A DNA stretch of 64,000 bases from an uncultured Clostridia bacterium (lineage in GTDB: Bacteria > Bacillota > Clostridia > Lachnospirales > Lachnospiraceae), in NCBI GenBank assembly GCA_947643415.1, contig CANRWA010000009.1, forward strand, positions 23,510 to 87,509, in the 5' to 3' direction. The position numbers were made by a program, and so were the translations under genes. Shown here in pieces: positions 41,421-51,444 of this stretch (position 1 is the stretch's first letter; each line of letters opens with the position of its first letter). The notes below the pieces were generated by a model. That model was not told the DNA's origin and made no database searches. It worked only from the letters and a program-made list of their open reading frames with translations.

Positions 41421-42119
41421 ATGAGCAGAGAGAGACTGGGGAAATTTCAGAATATGATTGGATATCACTTTCAGAATGAGAATCTTCTGAAAAATGCCCT
41501 TACACACAGTTCTTATGCGAATGAGAAGCACTGGCAATATGCTGCCAATAATGAACGGCTGGAGTTTCTTGGTGATGCGGTACTGGAACTTGTCAGCAGT
41601 GAATTTATCTTTCTTGGTAATCCAAAGATGGAAGAAGGAAAGATGACGAAGATTCGCGCCAGTCTTGTCTGTGAGATGAGCCTTGCTGAGGCGGCAAGGC
41701 AGATCCATCTGGGAGACTATATCTATCTTGGCAAGGGCGAATACCTGACTGGCGGCAATAAAAGAGATTCTATCTTATCGGATGCTTTCGAGGCTGTCAT
41801 CGGTGCGATCTATCTGGATGGCGGATTTGAACCAGCAGGGACTTTTGTTCGGACATTCGTTCTCTCTGATATTGAGAAAAAGCAGCTATTCCATGACAGT
41901 AAGACCATTCTGCAGGAGATGATACAGGACAAACGCCATGAGAATACACGTATTGTTTATACAATTTTAAGTGAACATGGACCCGATCATAATAAGCAGT
42001 TTGAGGTGTGCTGTGAGATCAATGGGGTGCAGTATGCAAAGGGCAGCGGCCACACAAAAAAGGCTGCGGAACAGAAAGCTGCTTATGAAACAATATTAAT
42101 GTTAAGAAATGAGGAATAG
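41421..42119 (+). CDS. rnc: Ribonuclease III
   Basis: This double-stranded RNA endonuclease matures rRNA and processes mRNA. The 232 residues have the RNase III signature NERLEFLGDAVLEL (about 40-53), the second acidic cluster in DSILSDAFEAVIGAIYLDGG near 115-134, and a C-terminal dsRBD (about 157-229) ending in SGHTKKAAEQKAAYE. GGAGG precedes the start. The smc start lies 2 nt beyond the stop. The plsX-rnc-smc-ftsY order is the classic Firmicutes arrangement. Confidence 0.97.
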   Translation: MSRERLGKFQNMIGYHFQNENLLKNALTHSSYANEKHWQYAANNERLEFLGDAVLELVSSEFIFLGNPKMEEGKMTKIRASLVCEMSLAEAARQIHLGDYIYLGKGEYLTGGNKRDSILSDAFEAVIGAIYLDGGFEPAGTFVRTFVLSDIEKKQLFHDSKTILQEMIQDKRHENTRIVYTILSEHGPDHNKQFEVCCEINGVQYAKGSGHTKKAAEQKAAYETILMLRNEE

Positions 42120-42120
42120 A

Positions 42121-45100
42121 ATGTACTTAAAAAGCATAGAAGTTCATGGATTCAAATCTTTTGCGAATAAATTAGTCTTTGAGTTCCATAATGGGATTAC
42201 GGGTATCGTTGGACCAAATGGCAGTGGAAAAAGTAATGTGGCGGATGCCGTACGCTGGGTACTAGGTGAACAGAGTGCGAAACAGCTTCGTGGAGCAAGT
42301 ATGCAGGATGTCATTTTTTCTGGTACAGAGATGAGGCAGCCACAGAGTTATGCCTATGTTGCCCTGACGATATCCAATGAAGACCATCAGTTGAATCTCC
42401 CTTATGAGGAAGTCAAAGTAGCGCGCCGGGTATACCGTTCCGGGGAAAGTGAATATCTTCTTAATGGTGTGACCTGCCGTCTGAAAGATGTACAGGAACT
42501 TTTTTTTGATACTGGCATCGGCAAGGAAGGATACTCCATCATCGGACAGGGACAGATTGACCGGATTCTCAGCGGTAAGCCGGAAGAAAGACGGGAACTA
42601 TTCGATGAGGCAGCCGGGATCGTCAAATTTAAAAAACGGAAGGCGACAGCAGAGAAAAATCTGGCGGCAGAGAGCCAGAATCTTCTGCGTGTTCAGGATA
42701 TCCTCACCGAACTGGAAAAACAGGTCGGTCCGCTGCAGGTCCAGTCACAGAAGGCCAGGGAATATCTGAATCTGAAAGAGGAACTGAAAAAATATGAGAT
42801 TGGCCTGTTCCGCATGGATTATGACAGCCTGCAGAAAGAGATCGAAGAAATACAGGTGAATTCTGATAATACTGCCAGAGAGCTGGAACAGGCAAAGGCA
42901 GAAAAGGAAAAATCGAGATCACAGTACGAGGAAATCGAGGCAAGCATTGCGGAATTTGACCATTCTATTGAGCGAAAGAAAGAGAAGGTCAATAACAATA
43001 AACTTCTGAGGACAAATTTTGAGAGTGAAGTCCGTATTACGAAAGAAAAAATATCATCTGTAGCGCAGGGAAAGGAATATTATAAAGAGCGGACTGATAC
43101 ACTGGAAGCGAACCGGGTGGAAGCAGAGGAAGAATTAAAGAATTATACGGATAACCAGAAAGAGGCACTTGGGCACCTCTCTGATATGGAGGCCAGTGAG
43201 AGAGAAGCAGCAGAGGCACTTTCCCTGCTGGAGAAGGAGATCACAGAGAAAGAGATCCAGTTAAATGAACAAAATGATACGATTATGGATTCCATCAACG
43301 TCTCTTCCAAGATCGTAGTGGAACAGCAGAAAGCGAAATCCATGCTGGAACAGAATAATCTGCGCAAGGTAGAATTGAACCAGAAGATCCTGTCAAATAA
43401 ATCTCAGGTATCTGCTGCGGCAGAAGAGATGGAGAGGGAAAAGGCAGCGCTGAATGCGGCGAAGAAAGAACTGGACAATGAATATGTGGCGCGGAAGACA
43501 CTGCTAGCCAGGGCAGAGGAAGAACGAAACCACATACAGAAGCTGCAGCAGAAGCAACAGGATATACAGAAGCAGTACCATGTGGAAAACTCCAAACTGG
43601 ATACACTGAAAAATATGGCGGAACGCTATGATGGCTATGGACAGAGCATCAAAAAGATTATGGAACAGAAAAAAAATAATCCAGGACTGCTTGGTGTGGT
43701 GGCGGATATCATTCAGGTAGACAGTAAGTATGAGACTGCTGTAGAGACTGCACTGGGGGGGAATATCCAGAATATCGTGACAGAAGATGAACATGTGGCA
43801 AGGAAAATGATTGAACTTTTGAAGAAAAATCATTATGGACGCGCTACATTCCTTCCACTTACAACAGTGACTCCGGGGAAAGAAAAGCCATTTCGGGAGG
43901 AGATTCTTTCTGAGAATGGGGTACTGGGGAATCTTGCTGAATATGTAGAACGTGAAAAGAAATATGATAGGGTGATCGGATATCTGCTGGGACGTTATCT
44001 TCTGGTGGATACCATTGATCACGCCATGGAGATCAGCCGCAAGTATCATTTTTCCATTCGTATCGTGACTTTGGAGGGAGAACTTCTGAATCCGGGCGGT
44101 TCTCTGTCAGGTGGTGCATTTCGGAATAACAGTAACCTTCTTGGGCGCAGGCGTGAGATGGAAGTATTGCAGCAGCTGATCCAGTCCATACAGGAAGAGT
44201 TAAATGAGAACAAGAAGAAAATCCAGAACAGCACAGAACAGGTGGAGAAGCTGGTCCGTGAGGCAAATACAAAAAATGAAGTACTGAAAGAACTGGAATT
44301 AAAACAGAATACAGCAAATATCAAGTATGAACAGGCCGTCAGCATAAAGGAACAGAAGGAAAAGGAATACCTTGCCATTATGGGTGACGGCAAGGAGATC
44401 GAGACACAGAAGTCCATACTGGAAGATGCCCTTTCTCGGATCAACCAGGAACTGGAAGAAAGTGAGACAAGGGAAGAGCAGGCAAAAGAAAGGGTTCAGA
44501 AACTGACGAAAGAGCTGGAGGCAGACCATGAACGACAGACTGAGTGGCAGGATAAGCTGGCTCAGATCCGGCTGGAGATCTCTTCTTTCCAGCAGAAGAA
44601 TAATTACATATCCGAAAATATCCACCGTATACAGGGTATGATCCGGGAATTGCAGGCAGAGTATGACCGTCTTATGGAAGAACAGGACAGTTCAGATGGT
44701 GCTGTGGAGAAGATGCAGGAAGCGATCCGGGGATATGAAGAAAAATATGAAGCCTTGGGAGAAGAAATCGAACAGCTTCTTGTGGATATTGAGGAGGAGA
44801 CGAAGAAGAAGGAAGAAAATATAGCATCGCAGAAGGATTTCTTTGATAAGAGAGATAAGCTGATGGAGCATATCAATGAACTGAACAAAGAGATCTTCCG
44901 TCTGGATTCACGAAAGAGTAATCTGGAAGAAAAGCTGGAAAACAAAGTCAACTATATGTGGAATGAATATGAGCTGACCTATCACAATGCGGAGGAGATG
45001 GACATTGATATGACCATTTCCTATACAAGGATGAAGGCAAATGTGGGAGAGACAAAGACAAAGATCCGTGATCTTGGGGATGTGAATGTCAATGCCATTG

Positions 45101-45684
45101 AAGATTACAAATCGGTCAGTGAACGATATGAACTGCTGAAATCGCAACATGATGACCTGGTGGAATCAGAAGAGGCGTTAAAGAAGATTATTGCGGATCT
45201 GGATGAGGAGATGCGGAAGCAGTTTTCTGAGAAATTTGCCGATATACAGAAACAGTTTGATAAAGTATTCCGGGAACTGTTTGGTGGAGGAAAAGGGACA
45301 CTTGATCTTGTGGAAGATGAAGATGTTCTGGAGGCAGGCATTATCATCAATGCCCAGCCTCCAGGAAAGAAGCTTGGCAATATGATGCAGTTATCTGGTG
45401 GAGAAAAGGCGCTGACAGCCATTGCCCTGTTGTTTGCGATACAGAATCTCAAACCATCTCCTTTCTGTCTTCTGGATGAGATTGAGGCAGCACTTGACGA
45501 TTCAAATGTAAAACGTTATGCTAAATATCTGCACAAGCTGACGAAGAATACTCAGTTTATCGTGATTACCCACAGAAAGGGCACGATGGAGGCAGCAGAT
45601 GTATTATATGGAATCACGATGCAGGAAAAAGGTGTGTCCACTCTTGTATCGGTGAAATTGATTGAGGAGCAGTTAGACGATTAG
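42121..45684 (+). CDS. smc: Chromosome partition protein SMC
   Basis: This is the SMC ATPase that compacts and segregates the chromosome with ScpA and ScpB. The 1187 residues have the head Walker A GPNGSGKSNVADAV near residue 32, long coiled coils (about 170-500 and 680-1020), a hinge (about 515-670; VETALGGNIQNIVTEDEHVA, GYLLGRYLLVDT), the signature LSGGEKALTAIALLF, and Walker B FCLLDEIEAALDDSN near 1120. ATG 42121 (MYLKSIEVHGFKSF) matches the family N-terminus better than ATG 42109, which overlaps rnc. The ribosome site GAGGAA lies within the end of rnc. Confidence 0.97.
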   Translation: MYLKSIEVHGFKSFANKLVFEFHNGITGIVGPNGSGKSNVADAVRWVLGEQSAKQLRGASMQDVIFSGTEMRQPQSYAYVALTISNEDHQLNLPYEEVKVARRVYRSGESEYLLNGVTCRLKDVQELFFDTGIGKEGYSIIGQGQIDRILSGKPEERRELFDEAAGIVKFKKRKATAEKNLAAESQNLLRVQDILTELEKQVGPLQVQSQKAREYLNLKEELKKYEIGLFRMDYDSLQKEIEEIQVNSDNTARELEQAKAEKEKSRSQYEEIEASIAEFDHSIERKKEKVNNNKLLRTNFESEVRITKEKISSVAQGKEYYKERTDTLEANRVEAEEELKNYTDNQKEALGHLSDMEASEREAAEALSLLEKEITEKEIQLNEQNDTIMDSINVSSKIVVEQQKAKSMLEQNNLRKVELNQKILSNKSQVSAAAEEMEREKAALNAAKKELDNEYVARKTLLARAEEERNHIQKLQQKQQDIQKQYHVENSKLDTLKNMAERYDGYGQSIKKIMEQKKNNPGLLGVVADIIQVDSKYETAVETALGGNIQNIVTEDEHVARKMIELLKKNHYGRATFLPLTTVTPGKEKPFREEILSENGVLGNLAEYVEREKKYDRVIGYLLGRYLLVDTIDHAMEISRKYHFSIRIVTLEGELLNPGGSLSGGAFRNNSNLLGRRREMEVLQQLIQSIQEELNENKKKIQNSTEQVEKLVREANTKNEVLKELELKQNTANIKYEQAVSIKEQKEKEYLAIMGDGKEIETQKSILEDALSRINQELEESETREEQAKERVQKLTKELEADHERQTEWQDKLAQIRLEISSFQQKNNYISENIHRIQGMIRELQAEYDRLMEEQDSSDGAVEKMQEAIRGYEEKYEALGEEIEQLLVDIEEETKKKEENIASQKDFFDKRDKLMEHINELNKEIFRLDSRKSNLEEKLENKVNYMWNEYELTYHNAEEMDIDMTISYTRMKANVGETKTKIRDLGDVNVNAIEDYKSVSERYELLKSQHDDLVESEEALKKIIADLDEEMRKQFSEKFADIQKQFDKVFRELFGGGKGTLDLVEDEDVLEAGIIINAQPPGKKLGNMMQLSGGEKALTAIALLFAIQNLKPSPFCLLDEIEAALDDSNVKRYAKYLHKLTKNTQFIVITHRKGTMEAADVLYGITMQEKGVSTLVSVKLIEEQLDD

Positions 45685-45745
45685 GAAGCCGGTGTAAACA
45701 ATGCCCCTGTGCTTTCCTCGCTGATGTTTCGGAATGGAGGTTATT

Positions 45746-46687
45746 ATGGAAGAAAAAGAAAAGGAAAAAGAGAAGATAGGTTTTTTCAAAAAATTGAAAA
45801 ATGGCCTGGCAAAGACGAGAAAATCCTTTGTGTCAGGGATGGATTCCCTGTTTAATGGATTTTCTGAGATTGATGATGATTTTTATGAAGAACTGGAAGA
45901 GCTCCTTGTTATGGGTGACATCGGCATCAATACGACAATGAGGATCATCGACGGCCTGAAAGAAAAGGTAAAGGAACAAAAGATTAAAGAGGCAAGTGCC
46001 TGTAAGCAGCTTCTTATCGACACAATTAAAAACCAGATGCAGGTGCATGAGGATGCCTATGATTTTCTAAACAGAAAGTCGGTCCTTCTGCTCATCGGGG
46101 TAAATGGCGTCGGAAAGACAACCAGTGTCGGCAAGCTTGCCGGACAGTTTAAAAATATGGGTAAGAAGGTTATGCTGGCGGCAGCGGATACATTCCGTGC
46201 TGGTGCTATTGACCAGTTAAAGGAATGGGCAGACCGCGCCGGTGTAGATATCATTGCCGGGCAGGAGGGGTCAGACCCCGCCGCCATTGTATATGATGCC
46301 GTAGCGGCAGCGAAGGCGAGGAATGTAGATATCCTGCTCTGTGATACGGCGGGACGTCTTCATAACAAGAAAAACCTTATGGCAGAACTTCATAAGATCC
46401 ACACCATTATCGAAAAAGAGTATCCAGATGCCCTGTTAGAGACAATGATCGTAGTAGATGGTACCACTGGCCAGAATGCCCTTGCCCAGGTAAAAGAGTT
46501 CAGTGAGGTGGCAGATGTGGATGGTATTGTGCTGACAAAACTGGACGGAACGGCAAAGGGCGGAATCGCCATTGCGATTCAGTCAGAAATGAATATCCCT
46601 GTAAAATACATTGGGATCGGAGAACAGATCGGGGATCTGCAGCGCTTTAATGCGGAAGAGTTTGTCAATGCCCTGTTCCAGATATGA
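45746..46687 (+). CDS. ftsY: Signal recognition particle receptor FtsY
   Basis: This SRP-receptor GTPase delivers ribosome-nascent chains to the membrane. The 313 residues start with a short Lys/Glu-rich segment, then the NG domain: helical N domain to about 95, G1 [15 protein letters not shown] near 107, [12 protein letters not shown]3 [10 protein letters not shown]4 [10 protein letters not shown] and closing [17 protein letters not shown]. The long acidic A domain of E. coli is absent, as usual in Firmicutes. ATG 45746 has GGAGG 6 nt upstream. Repeat family I copy B lies just downstream. Confidence 0.96.
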   Translation: MEEKEKEKEKIGFFKKLKNGLAKTRKSFVSGMDSLFNGFSEIDDDFYEELEELLVMGDIGINTTMRIIDGLKEKVKEQKIKEASACKQLLIDTIKNQMQVHEDAYDFLNRKSVLLLIGVNGVGKTTSVGKLAGQFKNMGKKVMLAAADTFRAGAIDQLKEWADRAGVDIIAGQEGSDPAAIVYDAVAAAKARNVDILLCDTAGRLHNKKNLMAELHKIHTIIEKEYPDALLETMIVVDGTTGQNALAQVKEFSEVADVDGIVLTKLDGTAKGGIAIAIQSEMNIPVKYIGIGEQIGDLQRFNAEEFVNALFQI

Positions 46688-46696
46688 GAAAGCATC

Positions 46697-46772
46697 GGTT
46701 GAAGATTGCGACGCTCCAAGAACCGCATTGCGATTCTTGCTCCGCAAAGAATGGAATTTCCTAAAGAATGAA
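46697..46772 (+). repeat. Dispersed palindromic repeat family I, copy B
   Basis: The core CGCTCCAAGAA..TTCTTGCTCCGCA covers 46712-46746. Arms CAAGAACCGC and GCGATTCTTG pair with one mismatch around a 3-nt loop. It fills most of the ftsY-ilvA gap and ends at the ilvA ribosome site, so it would be transcribed and could fold in the mRNA. Confidence 0.7.
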
Positions 46773-46789
46773 GAGAGGTGTACCAAACT

Positions 46790-48007
46790 ATGATGACATT
46801 AGAGAAATTTGAAGAAGCAAGTGAGGTTGTGAAGAATGTGATCCTCCCCACAAATCTCATTTACAGTGAATATTACAGCGCCCAGACCGGCGGGAAGATC
46901 TATCTGAAACCGGAGAATATGCAGTATACCGGTGCATATAAAGTCCGGGGGGCCTACTATAAGATCAGTACTCTCTCCCTGGAAGAAAGAAAACGGGGAC
47001 TGATCACGGCATCAGCAGGGAATCATGCGCAGGGAGTTGCCTATGCAGCGAAGTTGTTTGGTGCAAAGGCAGTTATCGTTATGCCGAATACGACACCCCT
47101 GATCAAGGTAAACCGTACGAAAAGCTATGGTGCAGAGGTGGTCCTTCACGGGGATGTTTATGATGATGCCTGCGCCCATGCGTTAGAACTGGCGGAGAAG
47201 AATGGATATACCTTCATCCACCCCTTTGACGATGAGGTAGTGGCAACGGGACAGGGTTCCATCGCCATGGAGATCATCAAGGAGCTTCCCACAGTGGATA
47301 TGATCCTGGCGCCTATCGGCGGCGGGGGGCTTGCCTGCGGAGTATCCACCCTTGCAAAGCTTCTGAATCCGAATATCAGGATTATTGGAGTAGAACCGGC
47401 AGGAGCTTGCTGTATGAAGGAATCTCTCAGGCAGGGTAAAGTGGTATCCCTGCCAAATGTCAGTACCATTGCAGACGGTACAGCAGTGAAAACACCGGGA
47501 AGCAATATTTTCCCCTATATCCAGAAAAATGTAGATGACATTGTCACAGTGGACGATCATGAACTTATCGTTAATTTCCTTGATATGGTGGAAAACCATA
47601 AAATGATCGTGGAAAATTCCGGGCTTCTCAGTGTGGCAGCACTGAGACAGCTTGACTGTAAGGGAAAGAAGATCGTCTGTATCCTTAGCGGCGGAAATAT
47701 GGATGTCATTACCATGTCTTCTGTCGTCCAGCATGGACTGATCCAGAGAGACCGGATCTTTACCATCAGTGTCCAGCTTCCAGACCGTCCTGGTGAACTT
47801 CTTCATGTGGCCGATGTCATCGCAAAGTCACAGGGCAATATTATACGGCTTGAACATAACCAGTTTGTCAGCATCAATCGGAATGCTGCGGTGGAGCTTA
47901 CCATCACTATGGAGGCATTCGGCAGCGAACATAAAGAGACTATCATCAACGATCTCAAGAAGGCAGGTTATGCGCCCAGACAGGAACGCCCTACAGGCAT
48001 TTACTAA
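46790..48007 (+). CDS. ilvA: Threonine ammonia-lyase (threonine dehydratase)
   Basis: This PLP enzyme converts threonine to 2-oxobutyrate, the entry to isoleucine synthesis or to propionate and energy. The 405 residues have the PLP lysine in YTGAYKVRGAYYKI near residue 50, SAGNHAQGVAYAAK, the PLP phosphate loop GGGGLACG near 180 and a single C-terminal ACT-like domain (about 325-400; IFTISVQLPDRPGELLHVAD). The one-ACT form resembles the catabolic or short biosynthetic type, so feedback by isoleucine is uncertain. ATG 46790 is preferred, with AGAGAGGTG upstream. It precedes hisZ by 26 bp. Confidence 0.92.
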   Translation: MMTLEKFEEASEVVKNVILPTNLIYSEYYSAQTGGKIYLKPENMQYTGAYKVRGAYYKISTLSLEERKRGLITASAGNHAQGVAYAAKLFGAKAVIVMPNTTPLIKVNRTKSYGAEVVLHGDVYDDACAHALELAEKNGYTFIHPFDDEVVATGQGSIAMEIIKELPTVDMILAPIGGGGLACGVSTLAKLLNPNIRIIGVEPAGACCMKESLRQGKVVSLPNVSTIADGTAVKTPGSNIFPYIQKNVDDIVTVDDHELIVNFLDMVENHKMIVENSGLLSVAALRQLDCKGKKIVCILSGGNMDVITMSSVVQHGLIQRDRIFTISVQLPDRPGELLHVADVIAKSQGNIIRLEHNQFVSINRNAAVELTITMEAFGSEHKETIINDLKKAGYAPRQERPTGIY

Positions 48008-48033
48008 TTTAGAGGATGGAGGAGAGAACAGAC

Positions 48034-49269
48034 ATGCCAGAGAAACGATACCAGAAATCACTGCTGTTTACGCCGGAGGGAGTGCGTGATATTTATGGGG
48101 AAGACTGTGAGAAGCGTTATAAGATCCAGAATGCCATTCACACCATAATGAAATTATATGGATTTAAGGATATACAGACGCCAACCTTTGAATTTTTTGA
48201 TATTTTCAGCCATGAAAAAGGGACAGTGACCTCACGGGAGATGATTAAATTCTTTGACCAGTACAACAATACCCTTGTACTCCGGCCTGACATCACGCCT
48301 TCCATTGCCCGCTGTGTGGCAAAATATTATGATAGGGAGGACATGCAGATCCGTCTCTGTTATACCGGAAATACTTTTGTTCACAGGAGCAGTTACCAGG
48401 GGAAGCTCTCTGAGGTTACACAGATCGGTGCCGAGCTTATGAATGACGATTCTTCTGATGCAGACGGCGAGATGATCGCCATGACTATCGAGGGACTGCT
48501 AAAATCCGGATTGAAAGAATTTAAAGTAGATATCGGCCATGCTGCCCTGTTCCGTGGCCTTGTGGAAGAGGCGCAGTTGACGGAGGAGGAGATACAACAG
48601 CTAAAGACTTATCTGGAAAACAAAAATATCTTCGCAGTAGAGGACATGCTGGAGAAGAAAGAGATCCCATCAGATTGTAAAGAACTGCTAACACAGCTCC
48701 CGGATCTCTTTGGCGGCATTGAGACAATAAATTATGCCAAGGAGAAAACTTCCCATACCGGAGCTGCCGAGGCGCTTTCCCGTCTGGAAAAGATCTATCA
48801 CATTCTGGAGACATATGGTCTGTCAGACCATATTACCTTTGACCTGGGTATGTTGTCCCACTATGATTACTATACCGGAGTGATCTTTAAGGCATATACC
48901 TATGGCACAGGAGATGCCATTGTCACAGGTGGCAGATATGACAATCTGGTGGAGCAGTTTGGAAAGCAGACACCAGCCATTGGTCTTGTATTTGTGCTTG
49001 ACCAGCTTATGGAAGCACTGGACAGCCAGCAGGTAAAGATCGACGCCAGAGAGGGAGATGTTCTTATTTTATACCGCTCTGCCAACCGGAAACCTGCCAT
49101 CGAACTTGCCAGTGAACTTCGTTCCCAAAATAAGTCTGCGCGTCTGATGCGCAAGAACGCAGAGACATCCCTGGAGGAATATAAAGAATTCGGAAGACGG
49201 AACGAAGTGGAGTCAATTCTTTATATTGATGATACGGGTGAAGTGACAGAATTTGGGCTAGCAAAGTGA
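48034..49269 (+). CDS. hisZ: ATP phosphoribosyltransferase regulatory subunit HisZ
   Basis: HisZ is a HisRS-like protein without tRNA charging that forms a hetero-octamer with short HisG and carries histidine feedback control. The 411 residues show the class II synthetase fold: TPEGVRDIYGEDCEKRY, VLRPDITPSIAR near 85, GKLSEVTQIGAELM, FDLGMLSHYDYYTGVIFKAY and GGRYDNLVEQFGK. The C-terminal anticodon-type domain is reduced. Its place directly before a short hisG supports HisZ over HisS. ATG 48034 follows GGAGGAG. A start at 48016 is possible. Confidence 0.93.
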   Translation: MPEKRYQKSLLFTPEGVRDIYGEDCEKRYKIQNAIHTIMKLYGFKDIQTPTFEFFDIFSHEKGTVTSREMIKFFDQYNNTLVLRPDITPSIARCVAKYYDREDMQIRLCYTGNTFVHRSSYQGKLSEVTQIGAELMNDDSSDADGEMIAMTIEGLLKSGLKEFKVDIGHAALFRGLVEEAQLTEEEIQQLKTYLENKNIFAVEDMLEKKEIPSDCKELLTQLPDLFGGIETINYAKEKTSHTGAAEALSRLEKIYHILETYGLSDHITFDLGMLSHYDYYTGVIFKAYTYGTGDAIVTGGRYDNLVEQFGKQTPAIGLVFVLDQLMEALDSQQVKIDAREGDVLILYRSANRKPAIELASELRSQNKSARLMRKNAETSLEEYKEFGRRNEVESILYIDDTGEVTEFGLAK

Positions 49270-49313
49270 AATTTCCTATAAGACAGACCAGAATGGAGGT
49301 TAGAACAGAGGAT

Positions 49314-49961
49314 ATGAAATATATAACAATCGCTCTCGCAAAGGGACGTCTGGCAAAACAGACACTGGCGCTGTTAGAACAGACCGGTATAACCTGCGAT
49401 GAAATGAAGGATAAAGAAACGAGAAAGCTGATCTTTGTCAATGAGGAACTCGGCTTACGGTTTTTCCTGTCTAAGACTTCTGATGTGCCGACTTATGTAG
49501 AGTATGGCGCAGCAGATATCGGTGTCGTGGGCAGTGATACCATTATGGAAGAGGGAAGAAAGGTATTGGAAGTGCTGGATCTTGGACTGGGTCAGTGTGA
49601 TATGTGCGTGGCAGGTCCCGTCAGTGCAAAAGAACTCTTAAAAAAGAACCAGGTGATCCGGGTGGCGTCCAAGTATCCAAAGATTGCCAAAGATTATTTT
49701 TACAATAAAAAACACCAGACAGTTGAGATCATTAAGCTAAATGGTTCAGTAGAACTTGCCCCCATCGTCGGATTATCTGAAGTGATCGTAGATATTGTTG
49801 AGACAGGATCCACCCTTCGTGCCAATGGGCTTGAAGTGCTGGAGAAGATCTGCCCGCTCTCAGCAAGAGTTATTGTTAATGAGGCAAGCATGAAGCTGCA
49901 GAGGGAGAGGATCACGAAGCTTGTGAGAGATTTAAAAGGAGCTTTAGAACAAAATGTATAA
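49314..49961 (+). CDS. hisG: ATP phosphoribosyltransferase catalytic subunit HisG (short form)
   Basis: This enzyme is the first step of histidine synthesis, condensing ATP and PRPP. The 215 residues are the HisZ-dependent short form lacking the C-terminal regulatory domain. Motifs are ITIALAKGRLAKQTLALLE at the N-terminus, VEYGAADIGVVGSDTI near 65, CDMCVAG, and the PRPP-binding EVIVDIVETGSTLRANGL near 155-172. ATG 49314 matches the family N-terminus. The frame is open upstream to near the end of hisZ. It is followed by hisD 24 bp later. Confidence 0.95.
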   Translation: MKYITIALAKGRLAKQTLALLEQTGITCDEMKDKETRKLIFVNEELGLRFFLSKTSDVPTYVEYGAADIGVVGSDTIMEEGRKVLEVLDLGLGQCDMCVAGPVSAKELLKKNQVIRVASKYPKIAKDYFYNKKHQTVEIIKLNGSVELAPIVGLSEVIVDIVETGSTLRANGLEVLEKICPLSARVIVNEASMKLQRERITKLVRDLKGALEQNV

Positions 49962-49985
49962 AGCGATACAGAAAAGAGGTTGACT

Positions 49986-51296
49986 ATGCGGATCATTCCA
50001 TTAACAGAAGAATCAAAGAGCAATATTTTAGATAACTTATTGAAACGAAGTCCCAATAATTATGAAGAGTATCAGGATAAGGTAAATGAGATATTGAGTA
50101 ATGTAAAGGAAAATGGTGATAAGGCGGTATTTTATTATACAGAGATATTTGATAAGGCAGAGCTGACACCAGATACCCTGTATGTAACAGAGGAGGAGAT
50201 GAAAGAAGCATATACGAAAGTGGATCCGGAACTCATCACAGTGATGAAAAAATCCATTGAAAATATCCGGTCTTTTCATGAGAAGCAGGCACACAACAGT
50301 TGGTTTACTACCAGGGAAGATGGTGTGATCCTAGGACAGCGCATCACGCCACTGGAGAGTGTTGGTGTCTATGTGCCAGGAGGCAAAGCTGCTTATCCTT
50401 CCAGCGTGCTGATGAATATCATCCCGGCAAAGACAGCCGGAGTAAGACGGATTGTCATGGTGACACCGCCAGGAGCAGATGGCAAAGTGACTCCTGCTAC
50501 TCTTGTCGCCGCACATCTTGCCGGGGCTACAGAAGTTTGCAAAGTGGGAGGTGCCCAGGCGGTAGCTGCCCTTGCCTATGGGACAGAATCCATACCAAAG
50601 GTAGATAAGATCGCCGGACCGGGAAATATTTTTGTGGCACTTGCCAAAAAATCTGTATATGGACATGTCAGCATAGATTCTGTCGCCGGACCAAGTGAGA
50701 TCATGGTACTCGCGGACGAGACGGCAAATCCCCGTTATGTGGCCGCTGACCTTTTGTCACAGGCAGAACATGATGAGCTGGCATCTGCTATCCTTGTCAC
50801 TACAAGCCGGGATCTGGCAGAGAAAGTCTCTGCCCAGGTAGATGAATTTACTTCTGCCCTGTCCCGCAGGGACATTATTTCCCATTCTATTGAGAACTAT
50901 GGATATATCCTGCTTGCCGATACAATGGAAGGTGCCATAGATGTTGTGAATGCCATTGCCTCTGAGCATCTGGAGATTCTCACAAGGAATCCCTTTGATA
51001 CAATGACAAGGGTAAAAAATGCGGGGGCGATCTTTCTTGGTGAGTACAGCAGTGAACCTTTGGGGGATTATTTTGCAGGACCAAACCATGTATTGCCCAC
51101 CAATGGAACAGCAAAATTTTTCTCTCCATTATCAGTGGATGATTTTGTTAAAAAATCCAGTGTGATCTCTTATTCGAAAGAGGCGCTGGAAGAAGTCCAT
51201 GAGGATATTATCCGCTTTGCCAAAGCAGAACATCTGACGGCACATGCTAATTCTATTGCTGTGCGGTTTGGGAAAGAGGTATTTACCGAAGAGTAA
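49986..51296 (+). CDS. hisD: Histidinol dehydrogenase
   Basis: This zinc enzyme oxidises L-histidinol to histidine in two NAD-linked steps. The 436 residues show [19 protein letters not shown] near 118, the signature [54 protein letters not shown] (zinc ligands Gln and His) and [23 protein letters not shown] 49986 has AAGAGG 7 nt upstream. Histidine genes beyond ilvA-hisZGD are not in this operon. Only hisJ is found, at 26 kb. Transcription ends before the rplS promoter. Confidence 0.96.
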   Translation: MRIIPLTEESKSNILDNLLKRSPNNYEEYQDKVNEILSNVKENGDKAVFYYTEIFDKAELTPDTLYVTEEEMKEAYTKVDPELITVMKKSIENIRSFHEKQAHNSWFTTREDGVILGQRITPLESVGVYVPGGKAAYPSSVLMNIIPAKTAGVRRIVMVTPPGADGKVTPATLVAAHLAGATEVCKVGGAQAVAALAYGTESIPKVDKIAGPGNIFVALAKKSVYGHVSIDSVAGPSEIMVLADETANPRYVAADLLSQAEHDELASAILVTTSRDLAEKVSAQVDEFTSALSRRDIISHSIENYGYILLADTMEGAIDVVNAIASEHLEILTRNPFDTMTRVKNAGAIFLGEYSSEPLGDYFAGPNHVLPTNGTAKFFSPLSVDDFVKKSSVISYSKEALEEVHEDIIRFAKAEHLTAHANSIAVRFGKEVFTEE

Positions 51297-51332
51297 GAGC
51301 GTTGCATGTTGCTGGAAAAAATAAAATATAAC

Positions 51333-51362
51333 TTGACTGTCCATAGCCAGATATGTTATATT
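51333..51362 (+). promoter_or_regulatory. Promoter of rplS
   Basis: TTGACT (51333-51338), an 18-bp spacer and TATATT (51357-51362), 83 bp before the start codon. Confidence 0.7.
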
Positions 51363-51416
51363 CTTAATGTTGTGATAAAGTAGATGGTCCTCTAATGGGA
51401 ATGTATACATTAAGAA
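51361..51416 (+). ncRNA. Probable L19 leader (rplS autoregulatory element)
   Basis: TTCTTAATGT (51361-51370) and ACATTAAGAA (51407-51416) are exact complements closing a 36-nt inner region with GGTCCTCTAATGGGAA-like pairing potential. The structure sits at the start of the rplS transcript, where low-GC Gram-positives carry the L19 leader bound by L19 itself. I assign it by position and stem, without a covariance search. Confidence 0.5.
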
Positions 51417-51444
51417 CATCAAAAAAGATTTAGGAGGAACAACG

